A DNA stretch of 64,000 nt from Mansonella perstans (taxonomy: Eukaryota > Nematoda > Chromadorea > Rhabditida > Onchocercidae), in the NCBI GenBank assembly GCA_037074765.1, contig JBAMDO010000054.1, forward strand, positions 220,450 to 284,449, written 5' to 3'. Position numbers and translations under genes: made by a program. The notes beneath the pieces were generated by a model that searched no databases, was not told the origin of the DNA, and worked only from the letters and a program-made list of their open reading frames with translations. Below, piece by piece: positions 1 to 13,400 of the stretch; position 1 is the stretch's first letter; each line of letters begins with the position of its first letter.

Positions 1-2880
1 TATTGTTAATTTTATTATAATTTCAGTGCTTCATTTGATGGCAGAACTCTTTTAGGGAAAACTGTTCAACGTTCTTGTCTAATTTTCTCATACAGCTGCT
101 CAGTATAACAGTAATGAACGCTCTAAAAAGATATATTAAAATGCAAGCTGTTTGACAGGTGCAAATTGATAGTATATGATGATGAAAATGAAGATCACCG
201 ACAAGCTAATCTTGCACACATTCCCCAAGGCGCACTGGAACTTGTTCAGAGTTTTCGCGTTTTTCATAAACTAATGGTTACAAGCCGAGAAATTTTTAAA
301 AAGGCCAGTGCAAATATCGTATTGAATACCGAGCAGCAGAAAGTCATTAATAACGTAAGTTGTGACGAGAATCTAGTCGTTTTTTTAGGAAATTCATAAA
401 ATGATGCTAACCTAGGGAACTTTTTAACTAGTGAGCACAGAAAATTTTAGTCCTTTTTTTAAGAAGATCTGGGTTTCATTCAGTCTTTCCAGATTAAGCT
501 CAAAGCGAAAGCTGAATTATTGAAGGAAGATTTAGAAATTTTCAAAAGCCAACAGAAAAGTTGCATTTTGCAGAAAGGCCAATATTACCAGTGGCATGCC
601 GATTTAACTGCTTTCGGTGATTTAACTGACTTAGTAGATGATGAATGGTAAGATTCTCTTAGTTTCTGTATTTGGGTGCTTCTGTTATAACATACTTGGG
701 ATGAAATTTTCAGTGCTTCTCTTAGGAAAACTTGAACAATTTAACGCTGTGTGGAAGCGATAACAATTAAAATGTCTCTGAGTAGTGCGATACATGTACT
801 GAATGCATTATGGGCCTGTAAAAATATTGTCAGATATTGACCAAGAAAACTGTGTAGTCCGAAGCGATGAATTGTAGATATGTACGAAAATTTTTGAGAG
901 CCAATACTATTAGTCTGTATGAGGTGTAACCTATGTTTATAGATTATTATTGCGTAGATGCTCAGAAATTAACCTCACAAGAAGCTTACAAAGATATTTT
1001 TTGTTTTTTATCAGGTTCTAATTTTGTATTTCTAACCCGTCTACATTATATAGATCACATCATTTCAGTGGCAATAGCGATGTTGGAGCTGACAGTGTTA
1101 ATGTGTCGGAAAGATTAGATAAACTGATTGAAGATAGATCCGCAACTTCTGTTAGCACTGGTTAGTTTTTATAACCACACTATGTCCTTTTAAAAAGCTT
1201 ATTTTTGCAACTTATCAAAGTTTTGTTCGTATATTTCTAGTGGTAGAGTCTTGACATTTACTTGCAATATGCAACCGTTATCATTTCTGAAATGATTTTT
1301 AATGATTCTACTGTACGATTTATTTAGTCACACCGTGCTTTCTGATTGGATTGACGTAATGAAAATCTTCAGGTGTAAATGGTACAGTATTGCCTTGCAA
1401 GGGAGGCAAGAGATGTGTTCTCCGATTCTGCTGTTGTGATGATTGTCGAATTTTACATAGTATCACTTGTGGCTCACTAACGGATAGCGAGGATATAAGT
1501 AATGTAATATCGGTTGGTAATTTGTTCCTATTCCTCTTTTTTGGTGAAGAAATACTATTTATGCAGTTTCCTTTTTAATTTACTTAGTTTTTACAGCCTG
1601 ATAGAAGTGGTGATAGAGATTCGGATTCCGAGCAGTCGCAGCGAAAAAAATCATCTTTTCCCAACTCTTTTCCCAACAAGCGCAATCGCAATTTACGATT
1701 TCATACTGCAAGAGCGCCGTTTCTTGTACACGAGCATCATAGTGTACCATTTTCTATGCTTTTTCCGTACTTTTTTTTTCTTTCCTTACGTACAAGTTTT
1801 TTGAGTACTTTTGAATTATTAGCATAATTAGCATATTCAGAGCACAGTTAGGATATTTATTCGAGGTTCGTATAGAACGTATGTTGTCAAAAAGTTTTCT
1901 GTGTCTAATTGCGTATCCAACATTCCTTCTTTTCCACCTGAGTAGCTGAAATAATTTTATTAAATTATGTGCAACCACTGCTTTGTTAATGTCTTCATTC
2001 ACTGGAAGAAATATTTAGAAAAAAAAAACACCTTGGGGCGATTGGCAGATGCGATATGGTTACACAGATGATATGCGCAGCGACTTTAGTTCATCAAATA
2101 ATTGGAAAGGTATGCAGTGGAAATACTTGAAAATGAAGTTTAGTACATTGGCCCTTTAAAAGCGCAGTTCCGTGATTTGTTGTTCGGTCCTCGTTTGATA
2201 TGTATAAGTTTTTAAAATTTGTAAATTGTTCAGGCAGAGAAGAGCACGCAGCTGACAGTAATGATTCGTTTAACTTATCAAATAGTGAGAAATATCAAGA
2301 AATTGTCAAGGAAGCATTCGAACTGATGAGGAAAGAACACAAGTAAGCAAACTTTTTTAGTTTTTTTTTATCATTTATTTCTTCTAATTTCCAGAAAGTT
2401 CTCTTTTTTTTTTGAAAATATATGGCGCTAAGAACATTTTTTTTAGAATGGGGTCGACGCCGCCAGTTTCTCGACTCATCAGGAAAAGTAAAGTTGTGTC
2501 TGATAAAAACGATGCCAAAGACAAAGGTATTTCAGCAGTGAAATCCCTTTCGGGTAGCGAAATTAATGTTTTTGAAAGCATGGCTTCTTCATTCCGCAGT
2601 CTTTTAAGACGGGATGTTTGAACAAAGCTAGTATTGAAAAATTTTCATATCTGCACATTTTGGATGCCTATATTAATTATAGTGTCTGCTCGTGAGTGGC
2701 TGCTTAGTGAAGTGAAAAATATAGAAAAGAAGGTTCGCGAAAAGGCTTTATTGAGCGTACTTCAATCATATGAAGATGAAAATTGGACAATAAAGTCCTC
2801 CGAAGATTATAAGGTATTTTTCGAAATCACCGGAATGTTTTTTTAAATCTGAAAGCAGCGTAAAATTACATGCATATATT

Positions 2881-2922
<42 letters not shown>

Positions 2923-5900
2923 TACATCTATATATCTCAGTTAATTTTCGCTTTTGAATTTCATTTCAAATATTGAAAATTAATGAAGATATTTTCAGGG
3001 CCGGCTGTTAGAAAGTATGAGGGAGTGTTTATCCAAGGAGTGGATGAAAGAAGATGAAACCGTAGACCTCAGAACTATTGTCAAAGATGAAAAGTAAGGC
3101 ACTTCATGATCACTGTTTTATATTGAGTGTCTTGAGAATTGTCCAAATCACAGCAGGTACATAAATTAAGAGTCGGGATGTCACTACTTTTTGATCATTA
3201 GTGATCCTGCAAGGTTCTTTGATGTTTGCAATACAGTTTAGTCATATGTAGTAAATGCTGTTCAATTTAGATTATTAAAAGTTGAGCCTGCCATATAGTA
3301 TCATTGTTTGAGCTATATTTGCACGAAAAAATATTGGCGCAGTGCAAATGATATTAAATGTGCACAAAAATGTCAGGTCCATAAGGATTGCTTACGATGT
3401 TCTGAAATCTTAACAAGTACCGTGTTTAGCTGTTTCTTTGTTCTTAGCCGGTTTTTCTCCACTCGAGACCTGCTTATTTTGGCAAATTGAATGCGTGCAT
3501 TTTTGTTTGGAATTGGCTTTCGTTTACCGTTGAATTAGAAAGAAACGTGCCAAAAATGTACATACAATTTTCGCTTACTTGCTAATCATTTTGTGATAAG
3601 AAAGCAAAGTTGCTTTGTACACTAACTTGCATCCACTTTTCTGAGCCGATACATCTGAAGATCTATTTGAAAAATTTTATAGTGTGGTAGGAAATAAATA
3701 CAATGATGCGCGGAAGGATATTCCGTTAGTTTAGCATGAATTTATGTATGCCATGTCGTTATTAGTGTTTAAGGAGTCACATTTATAACATTCCTTCCGT
3801 TATTTTCGTCTACGGTATCGAATTTCATTTTATACCCTACCATATCTCACTAACTAGGAGTGGGCCATTTAAAATATCGTTTTTTTTTTTTTTTTTTTTT
3901 TTTAGTGGTTTGAGACCAGATTTAATAAAATTATTTATTGCAAGCTCTTCCTTGGTCATTGTCTTATGAGCCTTATGAAAATAGATTTATTCTTTAGCTG
4001 CAGTTCAGCGCGCAAAGTTGTTAATCGAGATTCGACTGCGAAAGCTTCTTGCCGTGAAAAAAGAAGTAACAGAGAAATGATATATATTCCAGAAACCAGT
4101 AAGTATATAGAACTCTTTGCCATGTGTTTGTAAGTTTATGTCATTTACTATGATGGTATTTTGCATTTTGTTTGCATTTAGACTGAATTTTTGAAGGAAC
4201 AGTATTCAGTATTTCTACGGCTTCTTCTTCGGATTCAACAAATAAAAAAGGAAAGTTATCGGCGAAAAAAGTCGAGCAGGATGTCTTGGCACAACTCTGG
4301 TCCAAACAAACTTTGGTTGCTGCCATCTCTAAACAGTTAACAGAACGAGGAACTTTTTACGATATTGGCAAGGTGTTCAATGTCGAAAAGGTTTGTTTAC
4401 CTGCGGTAATTTACGCTGGAAGAAGACGGGAAACTTCGGGATTTAACATTCTGACGTTGGACTTTTTTAGCAGAAGTCAGCGCAAACAGTATCCAGCAGA
4501 ATGAGCAAACATTTGGATGTGACGTCTAATTCTACTGCAGCTATTGATTTCAGCGTTGATTTGGGGGAATTTGATATTAATATTTTGTCAGAAGAAATAC
4601 GAAAATTGCACGAAGAGGGAAAGCTCAAAAAACTTGTAAAGCAAGCTGTAGGATTGAGACAGAATAAAACAAGTATGTTTCCTTGCTTAATATTTTTTAG
4701 AGAAAGGATGTTTGTCATCACTGATTCTTTGTACTTCACTTTCGAAAACTAAGGTAAATAAAAATTATTATTTATGACGAAGTAAAGATTCTCAAACCTT
4801 CTGTGAAAGGGGTTTACAGTCTTTTGAAATGTATATTGAGACGTAGTACTCGATTCCCATCCCAAAAGAATTAGGAACATTAGTGATAAGTTTCTATTTA
4901 TTGTTCTGAAAACACTAATGCAGGTGTATCGCCTAAAGTTGACTGTAAGTACGATGATGGTAAGCGAGTTGAAAATGAGTTCAGAGATTCGAAGAAAGAA
5001 TTATTTGGCTGCCAAACGAATAATATTGATGATTTAACAGATGACGATGACGAGGTTAATTTTACGAACCGTTTATGTATTTATCATGTGATCAATGCAC
5101 TGGTATGAGATAAGGTATCATGTTTCTCTGTCCGTATTATAAAAAATCAAAACTAATGTGCGAACCGTAGTTTTCTTCAGGGTACAGATGAGGAATGGAG
5201 TGATTGCGAAGCGCCGGATGAACAACATCCACATCATCATCATTCTTGCTATAATAAGGTAAGTTTTTTCATGTATGAGGAAAATTGATTTTCAGTTTTT
5301 TATGATGTTAGTCTTCGCTTGCATAAGCTTCAGTTAAGCTTGCATCAGTGACCTTAATTTGGATGATTTCCTAGCTATTATTTCATCCATGCATTTGTAT
5401 TAGCTCTTAGATACTAGTTTCAGACAAAAAACAAAAGGGCAGCTGCTGGAATAGACCGGGATGGGTGGCATGGACACTGTGATTGTTGTTATTGTGAGAT
5501 GTTTGGGCACACTACCGCAGAGAGTATCAAATCAGGTCGTGCGCAGATAAGGGAAAGGCTTCGGATGAAGTTGAAACGCCGAACTGCGGAGGTGATTTTC
5601 AGTTCTCCAATATTCCCAACATTGGAACATTAGATGAGAGAATTTGTTTTTAATAAAGGTGAATTTTCAAGAAATTCTACTGAGTGTCTTAATTAAATTC
5701 ACTTTATTTGCACTCTAATTTGTTACTTCATTTATTATAAAGACATTAAATCCGGACTTTTACTTTATGCAGTCAATGACAGGCATTTTAGCACCCTGGA
5801 ACAGACACAAAAAATCTGGAGGAAAAATTGTCCTACGCCACCGCTAATGAGAAATCTAAAAAATCGCCCGCTGTTGTTCCCGATATACCTATTGAAGAAA

Positions 5901-8900
5901 TTTTGGATTATATTAACGAAAAAGATAATGCAACGGCACAAGCTACATCAAGTAAAGCTGCCAAACGAGCTCGACAGAAGCTCCGAAAACAAGTGGGGGT
6001 TTAGATTTTGTTTTCTTATGTTTGACAGGTTCTAGTTTAGAAATAGAAGAGATGGTTTTAAAAGAGGAACTTGAAAAACTATTTCCATTCATTTCTTGAA
6101 TCAGCAGATTGGTTTGTTCGTCATCTTGGTATTTCGGATTTGCATGTTGAACTATATGATTTCGTAGAGGATAAGTGGCCGTTTTTATTCTTCTGGTTTG
6201 CATGATTCCAAAGTCTAATTTATGTCAGTTAAATGACAACCTTCATATCCTTCAAGTTAATATCATGTTAAGATTTAGCAAAATCATTTTCTGAAGAATC
6301 GCATTGTCTTTATGTGGTTACGGAGAAAAAACATAAAGCATCCATCATTGTATCTCTATTAGTCACTAACAGTTTTTTTCTAGCGATGGTATTTACATTT
6401 TGTCCGTTTTAATATTCGAAGCAATATTAATAATTTCAGGAAGAAAGAGAAAGACAGAGCAGAGAACGGAAACTCAAAGAAGAGCAAAAAAAAGTCACTG
6501 AATCTGAACATCTCAGGAAGAAAAAGCAGCGAGCGACACAACAAGAGATAAAAAAAGAGCAGCAAGAGGTGAAAAAAGAAAAACAGAGCAAGCTTGAAGC
6601 AAAAAAGAAGAAACCGGTATGTTCCCATAGATTATAAATTTTCTTTAACTGCGCTAGGCATTTAGGGTAGGTAAAGAAAATCGAAATTTTGCTGTTGGCT
6701 TTTGAATTCACATTTACATCGGACCTCGCAATGTGAGTTCCAGTTGGTTTCTACAATCTACAAGACTAAATGAACCTTGGACACTTTATTGCTAAAATAT
6801 GTGAGCAGATTATCCCGTAGCGCATTAAAAAATAATAGGCAGATTATAAATTTATCGTGAAAGAGTGTGGCTTAGTTCAATGCAGTCTTTTGTAACAGTG
6901 GATGATTGCAGGACCGAGTGCGAGGAAAGAAACAAAAAGATCGTGATCGGAAAAAAGAAAATGAACAGCAATTATTAGGAGATCAAAAAATCGAAGTTCG
7001 GAAGGAACCGGTTTTAGAGTTTGAATACTGGAATGACCCAAAATGTGATCCAGAATTCAATCGACTGGGATCGACGAAGGAACAAATCGGTATCTCTAAG
7101 GTTGGGCGAGTGAGGATACAGAATAATGAAGAATCGAAAAAGAACGATGCTGTCTCAAAGCAATCCGAATTAGAAGAAAAAAGAGAAAATGAAAAAGAAA
7201 ATGGATTCATGAAGAAAGAAGCTTTAGAAGCGGATTCAGTGATAGAAAAGAATGAAAGCAGAGGTCCTAAAAATGAAAATAGTGCAGTTAAATCTCGAAC
7301 GATGTTTTCAGTTAATTGCGCACCAATGTTTTCAAAAACAGAAGACCATGAAAGCGAAGGGGTGGGTCTTGATATTCAGCAAGTTATAAAGTTTTCAGTG
7401 AACAAGAAACCGAGTGCCCCTTCAATAACTGTGAAAGTGAGTGAACCTTCTTCAGTCCTGCCCGAAATAGAACTCAGATCTCAATTTCCAAGTACAAGCT
7501 GCCCGATCATAAAACATTTACCTAAATTACCTCTGCTTCCTAAGATAAGTCTTTCTGACATATCACAAATCCGACCTATTGGATTTAATAATACAAATAT
7601 GTCTCAGAAACTTTCTTTTCCTGTCTTACCAGTATCTTCTCCTTCACAAACGAACACCGTAAGCTTTGGAACCTATCAAGGAGGAGTTGGTTATTACACA
7701 CATCTTGAGGGACATTCTCAAATTTACCTTACCAATGGATTAAATCAGTGTGTCGGATCTTTACCGAGCCATAGTGCTTCCCTACTGCCTGCAGCAAGCG
7801 GTAATTTTGCGAAAGATCAGGTTTTGCCGCCACTACGGACTCCCCCTGCACTAGAAGCAAAAATTTGTCAAACTGAAATAAATGACAAAGTTCATATTTC
7901 AGGCCAATATTCAATCCCACCAGTAGTTAGTGCACCGTTGACTGATATGGTTCAAAAAGGACCAATCTCTCCGATTCCTGTATTTGATGCTAAATCTTTT
8001 CAGGCGACCACAAATTTCTCCTGCTTTGGTTTTCAGAGATACGCGTTAGAAATGTCTTCATTATCACTGCCATCAGTCGTATCATCGTCTACATCTTTAT
8101 CTGCCAAGCCATCTGTATATGGTACAGCATTCTCAATGTGTGACTTCGATATCGTCTCGTTAAAAGGAAACACTAACATAACTCATATGCCATCTGTTGG
8201 CGTTATGAATACGCCTTTACAGAATAATTTATGCAATAGTAACGACACAGCACAAAATTTCCTGAATATCAACACAAGCACCGTTGCACAGGAATCTACA
8301 TTCTCTGATTCCTCTCCTTGTGCGAAACAATGTTCACCAAATGTTGCTCTTCCTGGAAATGCTATAAATTTGGATAGCTCATCTCTGCCTATACGAGGTT
8401 TATCAGATATTACTTCTTTTGCACAGGGTGTCATTGGTACAAAAGTACAGAAAGCTCCGCAATGTATAAGTACAGAATTTCCAGTCAATCATCGAAATGG
8501 TATAATGAGCACTCCAGGAATCATGAACAACATTGTACAATTGAACAAGGTAAGTTGTTTCAGTCTTACCAATTTTCCTCTCATTTACTGAATTACTAGA
8601 AAGTATATTTACTAGGTTCAAACATGACCAAATGCGAACCAGATTTTGTTTTGCAAAAACGTTAGTATATTGAACTAAAAAAACATAAATATATGAAAAA
8701 ATATCAATTTTCAACAACATTTGTATTCATTTGAGCCAATAAGCTGCTGCTTACTTCATCTAAGGTATACTGTGTTGCAACGGTGTCGACTTTTTGCGAA
8801 AAATGACGCCAAAAACACATTTAATAGCATTTATATTTAAGATTGAAAGCGGTGGAGCCTCGCCCGGTTCCAGCCAATTAACAGCTGTAGTCCGTGCAAA

Positions 8901-9381
8901 AAGAAATGAAGTGTGTAAAATTTCGTCGTCCAGTTCCTTGGCAGATTACGACTTGGAAACTCGGAAACTTGCAGCTTTCGCAAAAGAGGACGAGATACCC
9001 AACCAGAATCCAATGATTTTTGAACCAGGTGACCCACGCATCGCCGTCGCAATTGCAGAAATGAAGTTTGATCCACATGAAGCATTCAAACCACGTCCTG
9101 ACAGTGAATTGGAGTTTCTCGATCCTCTTGAATTGGAAGTGGAACATTTCAAGCGGTAAGCTTATGTGAGACTTTCAAATTATCATCTCAACACATAATT
9201 CAAGCTAATAAAAGAAATTACTTGGAAGTTCAACTTTTTTTTTTTTTGTTAGTGAACGGTTTCTTGCAGTGTGCTGTGGGAAGAACGGTTAACGAGACCT
9301 CGCATGCCATTAAGGGAGCTGCGAAAGATTGACCCCGAGAATGAACCCAACGCGGTATTCCATTTCGCTCCTCTTGTGTGA
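1..9381 (+). CDS. FAM193: FAM193-family protein, 5' end outside the window
   Basis: Multi-exon plus-strand gene. Approximate exons: 158-353, 491-648, 1067-1157, 1377-1512, 1600-1760, 2235-2341, 2680-2812, 3000-3092, 4000-4100, 4190-4390, 4471-4670, 4923-5055, 5181-5258, 5425-5591, 5806-5993, 6439-6614, 6911-8548, 8849-9156 and 9269-9381. Donors are GTAAG-like and acceptors TTTCAG-like. The exon near 5.5 kb encodes CDCCYCEMFGH followed by REKLRMKLKRR, and a His run (HPHHHH) lies just before it. The next exon gives a DYINEKD stretch and AAKRARQKLRKQ. The penultimate exon holds PRPDSELEFLDPLELEVEHF. From memory these match the Cys-rich motif and conserved C-terminal domain of FAM193A/B. The 1.6-kb exon at 6.9 kb starts highly charged, then becomes Ser/Pro-rich and looks disordered. 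The molecular role of FAM193 proteins is poorly defined. The stop is TGA at 9379-9381. The 5' exons are missing and the small exons before 3 kb are the least certain. Confidence 0.75.
2884..2917. repeat. (TA)n microsatellite
   Basis: Uninterrupted TA dinucleotide run inside a FAM193 intron, followed by degenerate TA/CA sequence to about 2940. It lies between the exons ending near 2812 and starting near 3000. Confidence 0.95.
3880..3903. repeat. 24-base T homopolymer
   Basis: Poly-T run followed directly by AG in a FAM193 intron of about 900 bp. It resembles an extended polypyrimidine tract, but I see no convincing exon directly after it. Confidence 0.9.
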
Positions 9382-10474
9382 GTAGCGACTGTGGGCTACG
9401 GTACTCTTGCATCAATCATTTCGGTACAGTTGCTTTGTTTATTTGTTTTCATTGTCAGATTTCTATGTTAATATTCTTCCACATTTTTTGAGAATTTTGA
9501 ACAGTTCAGTGTATTGCGTTAATCGAATTAAAATTGAAAAATTTTTCAATTTGCAGCACAACACAGGACAAGAAACTAAGTGTTCATAAAATCTGCTGCA
9601 CGCTTCCAAGCCGAAACATTTTTCGTACGTAAATGCTGTAGGCTTCTTCCGAATAGTAAAATTTCTCCGACATAAACTGATCAGACAACCACACCGTATC
9701 AAAGATTCAAATTGCCAAGCATGTCGAAGTCCATGATGCGTTGTTATTTTTTTGAGGGGTAAAGTTTCGAAAATCAAAATCTGAGTTGTCCCTGGCCTCT
9801 CAATCTAACTGTAGGAGGAAGCACTGCGTTATAGTGTAAGAAGTGACATTGCAGCGATGTCATCTCAGAGGACAAAGACTCGATTTACGGTGACGGAAAT
9901 TTTGACTGACATCGTAAGACGACCACTTAGTACATTTCCGAAGATATATCGTATATGAGATAGGTTCGAAAGGAGGCAGAAAATCTGTAATAGTTAAGCA
10001 AGTGTGCTAAATATAATCAAAACCGAATGATATATTGGAGTTTCACTGCTTCTAGTACATTCAAATCCATAGTATGTGTAATATGACCATAGCCAATAAA
10101 ATGATGGAACAACGATAACATAATGTTATGTTTATGTTAGACAATACCTAAAAAATTTATGGGAAAAATTACAAAAGTATTGCTTAACCGTCTTTAAAGA
10201 TACCTGAATAAGCAAGGATAGAAGTATGCGCATTCACTATTTTTGAATAAAACTCAATTAGAAAGTTTACTGAGAAGAGTGCAGAATTTGAAGCACCTAA
10301 AGTATATGTTCATATTTCCATAAATACACTATCTGATGATACTGCATAAATCTCCCTTCGCAAAGCCTGCACACGCCCTGACTGAAGTATACGATTTGGT
10401 CCATTTTGCCTCTTCTAAACATCGATATCAAACAACTGCATATAGGACCAAACAGAAAAAAATAAGTGCTAAGT
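9382..10474. other. convergent intergenic interval
   Basis: About 1.1 kb between the stop codons of the FAM193 gene (plus) and the PHRF1-like gene (minus). It should hold both 3' UTRs. I see no coding exon, structured RNA or clear repeat. An AATAAA hexamer is present near 10094, but it is too far from either stop to assign with confidence. Confidence 0.6.
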
Positions 10475-13400
10475 TTAATGACGCTTTTTACGACGATATA
10501 TGACGCACTCTACGTACTTCGCTGCATACTCATCCACCTTTCTTTGGTCCAGTTTCGTGCGCTGAGATAATGCTGTCACACCTTTTTTCATTATTTCTTT
10601 ATATTCTTGTTTGGTAATCTGTTTCAATCTGGAAAAGGAATGTAATGAAAATTTCGAAAAATGATGACAAAGCATTTCAACCAAAATATCAAGAGATGGG
10701 GAAGTTCTTCAAAATCGGACTAGCAAACCATGCCTGTAAACCTTCTTGAGTGAAGACGAAAGCATTCGTCGAGCTTCCTCGAACATTGCACCATTTTTAT
10801 GAAATTTCCTTACTTTGACCACTTCGCTAGTTTCTTCCTCATCCGCACTAGCACTTTTGCGCCCCGACTCACCCACTTTTGAGTCATCGCACAGCATCAC
10901 GTTGTTTATCTCATCCTTTAACACAAGGAGGAATGTATTGGTATTGAAAAGTAATAACTTTTAGTTACAAAACTGTCGAAATGAAATGAACATGTAAATT
11001 TCGATAAACTGAGAAATTATGGAACATAGAAACATACATCTACTGTAAAACCAATTTTCGCTGTGCCATCTTCGATGCTTGAGTCGCAAAGAGGTCTTAC
11101 ATTACTAGCTTCAATTAATTTCCTGATTTTTTCAGCCAATGGCTCACAGAGAGATATGTTGCTGGAAGTGGATTCCGATGGTTTTATGACCGGTGGGGGT
11201 GGCGGAACACCCTCAAGGTGTTTGGGAGGTTGCTGAGACAAATGTGCGAAATCAGCATCTGTATTTCGCCGTAGTGTTGCTAAATTTACAAAATGTTGAT
11301 TCAGTTGCTGAGCTGAGGCTGTTGAAAGTTGCGTTGGATTCAACATAAAAGGAGTCGTGTTTGCAGAAGATGGCTGAGCTAATGTTTGCGTGATTGGCGG
11401 AGCTCCCAACGCGTTGTTATTAGCAAGCAGTCCTGCTGCCAATAAACCGTTCACTAAAACTTTCGCTTTAAAGATTAATAGTGACTAACCGAGCAAATGA
11501 AAATCCAAAGTTCATTATCAAAAGACAACGTATAAGTGTTCTGATTTATCATTCAATTCGTAGACCTTCATGTAAAAAAGTTCCAATAAATATTTCAAAA
11601 GAACTGACTTGCATTTAAATTCAGCGGTGGCAAGAAAAAATTCGGCAGCAAAGACGGCTGCATCTGAACTAATGATCCTTGTCCAATAGACGTCAGTTGA
11701 GGCTGGCTTAAACCTGGCACTGGCTGTTGTCCTAAGCCAGCTAAAGTCTGCTGTCCTAGACTCGTTAATTGCTGCTGCCCCAGAGTAACTAAAGACTGCT
11801 GACTCAAACCAATAGGTTGTTGGCCTAGACCTGAACCAGCAAATGGAGCCAAACTAATGTGCGGTTGTCCGCTAACCATTCCAAATGATGATATCGATGC
11901 CGATTTGAGCGCAAAGGATGTAGATGGAGCAGCTACAAAAATGTACTTGATTTCATTAAATGTACTCCATTATAATAGAGTTTTTACAACTTTACAATTT
12001 TCACATTTAACTTACTGTGTGATGGAATATCCAAAACATATGTAAATCTCATGCAGAATACGTATGCAACAGATAAGAACATCTATGTAAGGTCAACTAT
12101 AACATTATTTGCTAAAGCTTTAAAACTTCTAAAAGTGACGAAAGAAAAATCATACTATAATGGGCGGATGGCCTTGAAGGTAACGTTACTGCCTGCGGCT
12201 GTTGATCTGTTGAAGGTACTGGTATATTTTCTAAAGAAACTACTGACTGCGTCAGCGGTGGTCCCAAAGGAAGAGGTATTGAAGCAGCTACAATAGTATT
12301 ATCATGGCTTTTTGAAGTAGTAGGAGTGCCCCAGCGTGATGGGCGTCTCTTTCGTTTTTCTTTCGCTTCAATATGACAGCTGCTAGGCGAATACATTGAT
12401 ATGTTTTCATCTGAATCCTGCAATCCATACACCTATGTAATAATAAATTTACAAACATCTAATATTAAACGCAAAACGTAATGCGCCATCAAAAAATGGA
12501 TGAAATATTAAGACAGAAATCACTTGAAAATAAAAGGAATGACATCTGCAAAGCGTGGGTAAAACTCGGTAGGCAGAAAATGCAGACAAAACGGCATACT
12601 CTTCTTGCTTTCACTGTCCAAAAAATGCGTAATAGCATAAGATCCATGAAACACGCTAAGATAATAACAAATGGCAACGGCAATTACACCCATTGTTCAC
12701 AAAACTTGAGCTCCCATACCCACCAACATTTAAAGTTTTCCGGTACGCGGAAAAACTATCATAAATCACAATTTGACTAAATGTGCAAAACTTACTGTTA
12801 AATTATCTTTAACTAATGAAACCATATGTTCCCATGATTAAAACCCTACAGTCAGGAAAAATCGCTTTAAAACTTGTAAATGATATAATATTGAAGGAGA
12901 CCAAGTATCTAAAAAATATTTTTCCGAACTCGCAAATATTGCATATTTTTATCTATAATGTTGTTCATAACCAATAACTATGAACCAACAATTCATGACA
13001 TACATGTTGCAGAACCATCAGATTCAAAGTCTCACCACCTTCGCGTGATTTTGCTCTACTTACGAAACTGAAATATGTGATGCAAAACATTGTTCCCCAG
13101 TCCTAAAACTTCTCACATTACGTTCAGAGTTTTTATAAAATAAATGAGCCCGGGAACTAAACAAACATAAAATTATCCTAACATCAAAAATGAATTATCG
13201 TCTGATCAGTTTATTTCTAAAGTATATGAACATGAGAGGTATATGAATGAAGTGTGAGGAAATATAGCACATTAGAAAGATTATGATGACGGCTGTAGCT
13301 AAAATCAGATAAAACTAAACAGAATTTAAGCTCAAGTGGTAAACTAACCTTCAGGCCTTCCGAAGAAACTAGTTCTTTACAAGCCATGATTTCTTCGTCA

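Noticed and set aside
6380..6711. Minus-strand Phe/Leu/Ser-rich frames resembling membrane proteins
   Set aside because: Antisense of the Lys/Glu-rich FAM193 exon at 6439-6614.
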